NCBI GenBank assembly: GCA_030629475.1
Contig: DAOVOU010000153.1
Location: 1 to 5,793, forward strand
Direction: 5' to 3'
Length of the DNA stretch: 5,793 nt
Source: Desulfobacterales bacterium
GTDB lineage: Bacteria; Desulfobacterota; Desulfobacteria; Desulfobacterales; C00003060
Numbering within the stretch: position 1 is the stretch's first letter; each line of letters starts with the position of its first letter. The position numbers and the translations under genes are program-made. The notes under the pieces are model-generated. The model saw only the letters and a list, made by a program, of their open reading frames with translations. It was not told the DNA's origin and searched no databases. Shown here piece after piece: positions 1 through 4,745 of the stretch.

Positions 1-120
1 GGGATCGGGAGGCGCGAATTGATATTCATTCTTGGCACGATCGCACTGAATGCCACGCCAGAAGTTTCTACGCAATGGGACAGTGAAGCCAGGTCTGGGC
101 CAGGGGTTCAAGGTTAGAGA
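1..120. other. Left edge, no recognisable gene
   Basis: No protein I recognise lies here. Plus frame 1 is open from the window edge to a TAG at 115-117, which is compatible with the tail of a gene entering from the left, but the 38-residue translation matches no family I know. The minus strand also has a frame open across the whole stretch. In related genomes rapZ is often preceded by hprK or ptsN, and neither C-terminus is recognisable here. The open frames may be chance. Confidence 0.3.
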
Positions 121-350
121 GCGATGAAGAGTAACTACTCAGGTTCAAGGTTCCAAGGTTCACGGTTCAGAGATTAACCTGTCAACGGTCAACCGTGAAC
201 CGTGAACCCGAGCAGTTACAAGAGCGTAAAGTAGCCAACCCTGAACCTTGAACCGTGAACCTGACAACCCGAGTAGTTACAAAATATGAAAAGCGCAAAG
301 CAGCCAACCCTGAACCGTGAACCGTGAACCTGACAACCTGAGTAGTTACG
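121..350. repeat. Tandem array with inverted copy upstream of rapZ
   Basis: A module ending in GAG(T/C)AGTTAC occurs three times at 210-219, 271-280 and 340-349, with periods of 61 and 69 bp. Each module also carries runs of GAACCGT or GAACCTT heptads. A 24 bp piece at 224-247 recurs at 293-316 with two mismatches. An inverted copy at 131-170 is complementary to 310-349 at about 33 of 40 positions, including a perfect 13 bp end (131-143 with 337-349), so the whole block can fold as a long hairpin. The right edge abuts the rapZ start codon. Function is unknown. The array is read here as a mosaic intergenic repeat, not a coding region, although the minus strand happens to stay open through it. 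Confidence 0.85.
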
Positions 351-1217
351 TTGAAACAAGGAAAGATTATCATCATCAGCGGGCTTTCCGGCTCCGGGAA
401 AAGTACGGCTATAAAGGCACTGGAAGATGTTGGGTTTTTCTGCGTGGATAACCTGCCCGTCGTACTCTTGCCAAAGTTTTTAGAACTTCGAACAGGGAGC
501 AATTCGGAGATCTCTAAGCTAGCCCTGGTGATGGATATCAGAGAAAAGGGGTTTCTCTCAACATATTCAGATATCCTGGACAGGCTATGTAAGCAAGGAT
601 ATCGGTTCGAAATACTTTTTCTTGAAGCCTCAGAAGAAATTCTCTTGAGACGGTACAGCCAGACTAGGATGCAGCATCCCCTGGCCAGGGGAAAGAGCCT
701 TCTGGAAGCGATACGTAACGAGGGGGAACAACTTAAGGGACTCAAGCGAATCGCTGACAAAGTTATTGACACTTCGCACTACAATGTCCATGAACTCAAG
801 GCTGTTATCTTGGGCTATGTGCTTAAGGTGGTTCATACTGGGCACGTAGAGGTACATGTCCTGTCTTTTGGTTACAAGTACGGCATTCCCCATGACGCGG
901 ATCTGGTAATCGATGTTCGTTTTTTACCCAATCCCTATTTTGTCCCTAGATTGAGGGGGCGTGATGGCAAGGCGCCTGAGGTCCAGGCATACGTAAAAGG
1001 ATGGGACGAAACCCAAATTTTTTTGAAAAAATATTTGGATTTGCTTGACTACCTTGTACCTTTATATGAAAAAGAGGGAAAATCGTATTTAACCATCGCG
1101 GTTGGTTGCACAGGCGGAAGGCACCGCTCGATTGTAATCGCTGATAAAATCTTCCAACATTTGAAGAAGAAGACGGATCGCATAAACTTGGTCCATCGAG
1201 ATATTGAGTTGAGCTAG
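351..1217 (+). CDS. rapZ: RNase adapter / nucleotide-binding protein RapZ (YvcJ family)
   Basis: A 288-residue member of the RapZ/YvcJ family, close to the usual length of about 285. The N-terminal P-loop domain has Walker A GLSGSGKST at residues 11-19 and a Walker B-like ALVMDIR at 58-64. The C-terminal RNA-binding domain contains the family stretch GYKYGIPHDADLVIDVRFLP (174-193) and the signature GCTGGRHRS (252-260). In E. coli, RapZ senses glucosamine-6-phosphate and guides RNase E to the small RNA GlmZ. In other bacteria it is a nucleotide hydrolase of less clear role, so the target here is unknown. The start is TTG: an in-frame stop at 339-341 leaves no ATG or GTG upstream, and the domain begins at once. 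No good Shine-Dalgarno precedes it, only GAG at 340-342 inside the repeat array. It is followed by an EIIA-Man gene, a pairing I know from deltaproteobacteria. Confidence 0.95.
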   Translation: MKQGKIIIISGLSGSGKSTAIKALEDVGFFCVDNLPVVLLPKFLELRTGSNSEISKLALVMDIREKGFLSTYSDILDRLCKQGYRFEILFLEASEEILLRRYSQTRMQHPLARGKSLLEAIRNEGEQLKGLKRIADKVIDTSHYNVHELKAVILGYVLKVVHTGHVEVHVLSFGYKYGIPHDADLVIDVRFLPNPYFVPRLRGRDGKAPEVQAYVKGWDETQIFLKKYLDLLDYLVPLYEKEGKSYLTIAVGCTGGRHRSIVIADKIFQHLKKKTDRINLVHRDIELS

Positions 1218-1227
1218 CAATTACCTA

Positions 1228-1437
1228 AACTAAAGTGAGCTAAAGTGCCTAAAGTGCCTAAAGTGAGCTAAAGTTGATGTAATCATTACTAATTCAGGAA
1301 TTACGAATTTTGGGATTGAAGGAATTGCGTCTGATTTTAATTCCTCAATCCCTCAATCCGTGAATTCCTGAATTCCTGAATCCCTTAATCTTTTTTAACT
1401 TTAGGCACTTTAGTTCACTTTAGCGCACTTTAGGCAC
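1228..1437. repeat. Two-tier nested palindrome between rapZ and the EIIA gene
   Basis: The outer arms (about 1230-1275 and 1397-1437) are made of 9-10 base units of the form (A)GCTAAAGTG or CCTAAAGTG. The right arm is the reverse complement of the left, with one-base slips where unit lengths differ. The inner arms (1291-1326 and 1339-1374) use a different vocabulary, GAATTCCT and CAATCCCT type units, and are again inverted copies: the distal 12 bp match exactly and GGGATTG...GGAATT matches with one slip. The innermost loop is 1327-1338. The transcript could form a hairpin of about 200 nt. It shares no unit with the array upstream of rapZ but has the same build. Function is unknown. Confidence 0.85.
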
Positions 1438-1448
1438 TCCTTTTTATT

Positions 1449-1453
1449 GAGGG
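1449..1453 (+). promoter_or_regulatory. Ribosome binding site deciding the EIIA start
   Basis: GAGGG lies 8 nt before the ATG at 1462. This favours that ATG over the in-frame TTG at 1447, which overlaps the ribosome site itself. Confidence 0.7.
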
Positions 1454-1461
1454 TCGAATTT

Positions 1462-1875
1462 ATGATAGGCCTTGTCATTGTAACTCATAGCGGTCTGGGA
1501 GAGGCCCTCATTGAAGCAGCCGAATCGATCCTTGAAGGGCCTCTGGGAGCAGCCACTGCCGTTTCAGTGGATTTAAGGCAAAGCGCTGAACAAATGAGAG
1601 AAAAGATAAGCATCGGGATCAAGACGGTTGGCCAGGGTGGAGGCGTACTTATCCTGACGGATATGTTTGGGGGGACGCCATCCAACCTCAGCCTTTCGTT
1701 CCTTGAGGAAGGCCGGATTGAGGTCCTTACCGGTGTTAATCTTCCTGTGGTGATCCGAGCTGCCAAAATGCGGGAAGACAAGAACTTGAGCGAGCTTGCA
1801 GAGAGCTTGCAGGCCTATGGCAGAAAGAGTATTTCATTGGCCAGCGGTGTGTTGAAAGGAAACAAGAGAACCTGA
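1462..1875 (+). CDS. PTS EIIA component, mannose family, stand-alone
   Basis: A 137-residue single-domain protein of the PTS EIIA-Man family. The predicted phosphorylated histidine is His9 in VTHSGLGE, next to the first strand. The second family signature, TDMFGGTPSN, spans residues 66-75 and is followed by TGVNLPV near residue 91. EIIA-Man normally takes phosphate from HPr and passes it to EIIB. No EIIB, EIIC, EIID or HPr gene is present in the window. In deltaproteobacteria such lone EIIA-Man proteins next to rapZ and hprK are thought to belong to a regulatory phosphorelay, not to sugar uptake; that role is inferred here. The ATG at 1462 is chosen because it has a GAGGG site and gives the canonical short N-terminus. 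The rimI start lies 17 bp after its stop, suggesting co-transcription. Confidence 0.92.
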   Translation: MIGLVIVTHSGLGEALIEAAESILEGPLGAATAVSVDLRQSAEQMREKISIGIKTVGQGGGVLILTDMFGGTPSNLSLSFLEEGRIEVLTGVNLPVVIRAAKMREDKNLSELAESLQAYGRKSISLASGVLKGNKRT

Positions 1876-1880
1876 GAGTC

Positions 1881-1885
1881 AGGGA
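1881..1885 (+). promoter_or_regulatory. Ribosome binding site supporting the TTG start of rimI
   Basis: AGGGA sits 7 nt upstream of TTG at 1893. No ATG or GTG is available in frame near the expected N-terminus, so this site is the main argument for that start. Confidence 0.55.
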
Positions 1886-1892
1886 TTGCTAT

Positions 1893-2351
1893 TTGTCTTG
1901 TCTTGCCGAGGCGGACATTGATGCTGTGTTAGATATTGAGACCGCCTCTTTTCCCGCGCCGTGGAGTAGAGTATCTTTCGAAGGAGAGCTCGCTGAAAAG
2001 ACTTCACGGAGTCTGGTCATCAAAAAAAGAGAACAGAGGAAACCAGACCGAGTTATTGCCTACCTTTGTTTCAGGCTTCTTGAAGACGAGATGTATATTA
2101 GGAATCTTGCCGTGGATCCAGCGTACCGGCGCCGTGGCGTGGCCACCTTCTTGCTCGACTACAGCTTCAGATTAGCCAAAGGATATGGTGCCAAAAAAGC
2201 TCTCCTGGAGGTTCGTGCGTCCAACCATGCGGCTATCAAGCTTTATAACAAGATGGGCTTTTGTGCAGCAGGTCGGCGCCACGGGTACTATTTGGAAACC
2301 CGGGAAGATGCTGTCGTTATGGTCAATGAAATGACTGGGAGAGATTCCTGA
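1893..2351 (+). CDS. rimI: Ribosomal-protein-alanine N-acetyltransferase (RimI-like GNAT)
   Basis: A 152-residue GNAT-fold protein. RimI enzymes transfer acetyl from acetyl-CoA to the N-terminal alanine of ribosomal protein S18 and sometimes other proteins. Visible features are the early IETASFPAPWS motif (15-25), the strand IRNLAVDP followed by the acetyl-CoA pyrophosphate loop RRRGVA (79-84), and the C-terminal block LLEVRASNHAAIKLYNKMGF (104-123). Glu106 and Tyr118 fall where the catalytic acid and base of E. coli RimI are expected. The start is TTG at 1893, backed by AGGGA upstream. The frame stays open further back into the EIIA gene, and a CTG overlaps the EIIA stop, so a slightly longer N-terminus restoring the first strand cannot be excluded. 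tpiA begins 34 bp downstream. The substrate is inferred from family only. Confidence 0.88.
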   Translation: MSCLAEADIDAVLDIETASFPAPWSRVSFEGELAEKTSRSLVIKKREQRKPDRVIAYLCFRLLEDEMYIRNLAVDPAYRRRGVATFLLDYSFRLAKGYGAKKALLEVRASNHAAIKLYNKMGFCAAGRRHGYYLETREDAVVMVNEMTGRDS

Positions 2352-2385
2352 CCCTGTGACCAGATACGATGAAGGAGACTAAACT

Positions 2386-3168
2386 ATGGCAAAGCGAAAA
2401 CCCTTGATTGCTGGAAACTGGAAGATGTACAAGACCGGTCCACAGGCCGCCGAGCTCACAAGCCGGTTGAAATCCTTGGTCCCAGACATCATGGATGTAG
2501 ATGTCATGGTTGCCCCGCCTTTTACGGCCCTTGAGGTTGTAGCGGGGATTCTGAAAGGGTCGGTCATACACCTGGGGGGGCAAGACTTGTTCTGGGAGGT
2601 CGAAGGGGCTTACACCGGAGAGATCTCGGCCCCTATGTTAGAGGCTGCAGGATGTAACTATGTGATCATTGGTCATTCTGAGAGGCGTCAGTACTTTGGC
2701 GAGACCAATGCAACTGTTAACAGGAAGATTCGGGCAGCCATCCCTGGAAGCCTGATTCCTGTGGTGTGTATCGGAGAATCCGAGGCTGAACGGGAATCGA
2801 ATGAGACCTTTTCTGTGGTGCAAAAGCAATTGGAAGAAGGTCTGGAAGGCATAACTTCCGACGAGATTCAGAAGGTGACCGTTGCCTATGAACCTGTTTG
2901 GGCCATTGGTACTGGTAAGACAGCAACCACCGATCAGGCTCAGGAGGTGCACCAATTTATCCGGGGGTGGATAGAGACAGCCTATGGGAATTCGGTTGCA
3001 AATGTTGTCCGGATATTGTATGGTGGAAGTGTAAAGCCTGAAAATATTGGCGATCTCATGACCATGGCCGATATTGACGGGGCATTGGTTGGAGGCGCGA
3101 GTCTGGATGCCGATTCCTTTGCAGCCATTGTTCGTTTATCGATCAGAAATTTGGAAATTCCTTTTTAG
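2386..3168 (+). CDS. tpiA: Triosephosphate isomerase
   Basis: A 260-residue, full-length TIM-barrel enzyme that interconverts dihydroxyacetone phosphate and glyceraldehyde 3-phosphate in glycolysis and gluconeogenesis. All catalytic parts are present: Lys13 in AGNWKMYK, His97 in IIGHSERRQYFGE, Glu169 in VAYEPVWAIGTGKTAT (the last residues form the flexible lid), and the phosphate-binding ILYGGSVKPENI near 210-221. The C-terminal DGALVGGASL motif is intact. The ATG has a strong ribosome site, AAGGAG at 2372-2377 with 8 nt spacing. It follows rimI by 34 bp and precedes secG by 128 bp; tpiA followed by secG is a common bacterial gene order. Confidence 0.98.
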   Translation: MAKRKPLIAGNWKMYKTGPQAAELTSRLKSLVPDIMDVDVMVAPPFTALEVVAGILKGSVIHLGGQDLFWEVEGAYTGEISAPMLEAAGCNYVIIGHSERRQYFGETNATVNRKIRAAIPGSLIPVVCIGESEAERESNETFSVVQKQLEEGLEGITSDEIQKVTVAYEPVWAIGTGKTATTDQAQEVHQFIRGWIETAYGNSVANVVRILYGGSVKPENIGDLMTMADIDGALVGGASLDADSFAAIVRLSIRNLEIPF

Positions 3169-3194
3169 TTATATCACCTATGGAGCGAGCCGAC

Positions 3195-3237
3195 CGTGTC
3201 GGCGGAAAATCGTGTCGGCGGAAAATCCGGCAACACG
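3195..3237 (+). repeat. 16 bp perfect tandem duplication with hairpin
   Basis: CGTGTCGGCGGAAAAT occurs twice head to tail at 3195-3210 and 3211-3226. The second copy pairs with the sequence after it to form a stem of 10 pairs out of 12 positions (3211-3222 with 3226-3237) around a three-base loop. No T-run follows, so it is not a typical intrinsic terminator. It lies in the tpiA-secG gap and could tune read-through or mRNA stability; that is inference. Confidence 0.7.
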
Positions 3238-3296
3238 GTTGCCTTGGTCCAGAATATGGAACGTCTGGACGTAGACAAAATCGGAGCGGTTTTGAT

Positions 3297-3731
3297 ATGT
3301 CAAGTTTCATCATAATTATTCACATTGTCGTAGCCGTAGCCTTAATATTGATTGTACTTTTGCAGACTGGCAAAGGGGCGGGTATGGGAGCAGCCTTTGG
3401 AGGGGGATCGAGCCAGACCCTGTTCGGGGGCGCTGGCGCATCAACCTTCTTGAGTAGACTGACAACGATTGCTGCCATAGTCTTCATGCTCACATCCTTA
3501 GGACTGGCCTATTTTTCGGGCCATCGGGCTACCAGATCGGTCATGTCCCAGATGCCTGCCCCCACAACAGAGCAAACAGAGCGGGCGCCATCGGAGGCTC
3601 CGGTTCAGGCTATGGCTGAAGGGGCTGATGAAGCAAAAAGCCCGGTTCAACCTGTGGCTAAGGAGGCCGATGCAGCAAAAGAGACTCCTGAGCAATCCGG
3701 GGAAACTGAACCCATTCAGGAATCTGACTAG
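3297..3731 (+). CDS. secG: Preprotein translocase subunit SecG
   Basis: A 144-residue SecG, the small inner-membrane subunit of the SecYEG export channel. Transmembrane helix 1 is about residues 3-22. The conserved cytoplasmic loop QTGKGAGMGAAFGGGSSQTL (23-42) and GGAGASTFLSRLT (44-56) follow, then transmembrane helix 2 (about 57-74). The remaining 70 residues form an acidic, Ala/Pro/Glu-rich, probably disordered tail, making the protein longer than the roughly 110 residues of E. coli SecG. The tail contains a duplicated 14-residue unit (101-114 and 115-128). The ATG at 3297 is preferred over an in-frame ATG at 3180: it is preceded by GGAG at 3283-3286 (10 nt spacing), and the upstream extension is repeat DNA unlike SecG. 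A tRNA-Leu gene follows on the same strand. Confidence 0.95.
   Translation: MSSFIIIIHIVVAVALILIVLLQTGKGAGMGAAFGGGSSQTLFGGAGASTFLSRLTTIAAIVFMLTSLGLAYFSGHRATRSVMSQMPAPTTEQTERAPSEAPVQAMAEGADEAKSPVQPVAKEADAAKETPEQSGETEPIQESD
3597..3680 (+). repeat. 42 bp in-frame duplication in the secG tail
   Basis: Codons 101-114 and 115-128 encode APVQAMAEGADEAK and SPVQPVAKEADAAK, 9 of 14 residues identical, in adjacent 42 bp units. The duplication keeps the reading frame and lies only in the nonconserved tail. Confidence 0.75.
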
Positions 3732-3772
3732 ACGTCTCAAAATTTCTATGACCTATTGAAATTTCTGCGACT

Positions 3773-3890
3773 TTGGTCGAGTGGGAAAGTGGTCAATCGG
3801 TTAACGACTCGACCCGCCTGCCAACGTCTGTCACAGTATACTGCCTGTATGTCGGCATGCATGGCAATGGCGGGCAGGCTACTCGACCAA
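3773..3890. repeat. Palindrome-rich spacer bounded by 10 bp inverted repeats
   Basis: A perfect terminal inverted repeat, TTGGTCGAGT at 3773-3782 and ACTCGACCAA at 3881-3890, brackets 118 bp. Inside, ACTCGACC recurs at 3807-3814, so the left end has two possible partners. GCCTGCC at 3816-3822 pairs with GGCAGGC at 3873-3879, and CAGTATACTG at 3834-3843 is a 10 bp palindrome. No clear target-site duplication flanks it. It resembles a small non-autonomous repeat or a folded leader before the tRNA; neither is shown. Just beyond it, GCGGAGC is repeated at 3893-3899 and 3903-3909. Confidence 0.65.
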
Positions 3891-3921
3891 TTGCGGAGCG
3901 AAGCGGAGCTAAGTTCATTAT

Positions 3922-4008
3922 GCCGAAGTGGTGGAAGCTGGTAGACACGCTGTCTTGAGGGGGCAGTGGGTTACGCCCGTGCGGGTTCAAATCCCGCCTT
4001 CGGCACCA
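3922..4008 (+). tRNA. tRNA-Leu (anticodon GAG)
   Basis: A complete 87 nt class II tRNA. The acceptor stem GCCGAAG pairs perfectly with CTTCGGC (3998-4004), followed by discriminator A and an encoded CCA (4006-4008). The anticodon stem CTGTC/GGCAG encloses loop TTGAGGG with anticodon GAG at 3957-3959, reading CUC and CUU. The long variable arm (GGG...CCC) identifies it as a leucine tRNA, and the T arm is GCGGGTTCAAATCCCGC. Sequence and place directly after secG mirror leuU of E. coli. tRNA 3' ends are frequent integration sites, but no second copy of this end occurs in the window. Confidence 0.97.
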
Positions 4009-4129
4009 TTCTTCGTTGGTCGTACATCACGGACTTATCCCTTTTATCGCCTTTTTCTCAAAAATCTGTAGGCGTTCATTGCGGGTTTTCAATAGGCCGA
4101 CCCCGTTGTCGTCCAGGTGGAGTGGATGG

Positions 4130-4441
4130 TCAACTAGAAGTCTCTGGTGGATCACCAGACCGGTGGGGTTTGGGACGCCTTTTACAAAATAAGTAGATCA
4201 AAAAGAACGGTGTGGCAAGAGCACACAGGATGAGCCCAGCCCAGCGAAAATAATGAAGGCAAGCGGGCCCTGACTCCACCCCGGCACAGAATTGCCAGCT
4301 ATTGTAAGCATAATGGACTGCCAGCAGAATAAAACCACCACAGAACAGCAAGTAGAAAGCCCGCCGCCCCCGTCTAAGGTAGAAGTAGGCAAAGACTGTA
4401 GCGTGTATGACAAAGATGGCGGCAAGCATCGTTTCCTTCAC
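4130..4441 (-). CDS. Small three-helix membrane protein, unknown family
   Basis: A 103-residue hydrophobic protein I cannot assign to a named family. Predicted membrane helices lie at about residues 5-22, 27-47 and 66-86. The first two are joined by a positively charged turn (YLRRGRRAF), which suggests that loop is cytoplasmic. The C-terminus is short, basic and polar (CKRRPKPHRSGD). There are three Cys residues and several aromatic residues but no catalytic motif. The GTG at 4441 is chosen because TGAGGA lies 6 nt upstream; an ATG four codons in, with AAGGA before it, is an alternative. The gene converges on tRNA-Leu and is separated from the next minus-strand gene by the intron-like fragment. 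The helix pattern, charge placement and ribosome site argue that it is real. Function unknown. Confidence 0.65.
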   Translation of the reverse strand: MKETMLAAIFVIHATVFAYFYLRRGRRAFYLLFCGGFILLAVHYAYNSWQFCAGVESGPACLHYFRWAGLILCALATPFFLIYLFCKRRPKPHRSGDPPETSS

Positions 4442-4447
4442 AGTTTG

Positions 4448-4453
4448 TCCTCA
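4448..4453 (-). promoter_or_regulatory. Ribosome binding site for the small membrane protein
   Basis: On the minus strand TGAGGA lies 6 nt before the GTG at 4441, which decides between GTG and the ATG four codons later. Confidence 0.5.
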
Positions 4454-4476
4454 CTCTCCCTGTGCCTTTGAGCGCC

Positions 4477-4505
4477 AACATATCAAATGAGGGTTCTCCC
4501 TGCAA
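4477..4505 (-). promoter_or_regulatory. Possible sigma-70 promoter for the small membrane protein
   Basis: On the minus strand TTGCAG (4505-4500) and TATGTT (4482-4477) are separated by 17 bp. Start of transcription would be near 4470, giving a leader of about 30 nt that contains the ribosome site. The boxes match the consensus at only 3 and 4 of 6 positions, so this rests mostly on geometry. Confidence 0.25.
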
Positions 4506-4565
4506 CTATCAGCAAGTATTGTCTATATATCCCTAGAAAATCCCGTCCGCTCCACCCCGTTGGTT

Positions 4566-4745
4566 GTGTGCCGGGCACGGCCCGACGGCTTAAGGGTGAG
4601 ACCAGCACAGTGCGCTATCGCTGTCAAGGACAAGTCCCAGACCCAGCCAGATGGAGGCGAGTGCGGAATCGTGATAGCGGGCATTGCAAGGCTGCGGCAA
4701 GGAACGGAAGTGGATACAGGAAGGCAATCAGGAAGCTGAAAAGGT
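4566..4745 (+). mobile_element. Group II intron-like 5' fragment (probable remnant)
   Basis: The stretch opens with GTGTGCCGGGCACGG, like the GUGYG 5' end of bacterial group II introns, and continues with TTAAGGGTGAGA at 4590-4601, resembling the conserved GGGUGAGA of domain I. A perfect 7 bp stem, CGCTATC (4613-4619) with GATAGCG (4673-4679), is followed by a purine-rich part with GCAAGG, GGAAGTGG and GGAAGGCAAT, also reminiscent of domain I. No reverse transcriptase/maturase, domain V or 3' end follows; the opposite strand becomes coding at 4746. I read it as the truncated 5' end of an intron, from memory of such sequences. Open frames on both strands across it look accidental. The flank 4442-4565 holds only the promoter and ribosome site of the gene to its left. 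Confidence 0.45.

Noticed and set aside
121..350. CRISPR-like array
   Set aside because: Only three imperfect units of variable period, built from short internal repeats and including an inverted copy; no uniform spacers and no cas genes.
182..772. Minus-strand open frame of 196 codons overlapping rapZ and the upstream array
   Set aside because: It is antisense to a strongly supported rapZ, and its N-terminal half mirrors rapZ codons. The repetitive C-terminal part is only the translated GAACCGT array.
3180..3296. Extended secG start at ATG 3180
   Set aside because: The extra 39 residues translate the 16 bp duplication and resemble no SecG. The ATG at 3297 has a ribosome site and gives the canonical N-terminus.
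4048..4074. Hairpin CGCCT...AGGCG after tRNA-Leu as a terminator
   Set aside because: The 5 bp outer stem surrounds a TTTTT/AAAAA core, but no T-run follows on the plus strand, so it is not a convincing intrinsic terminator.
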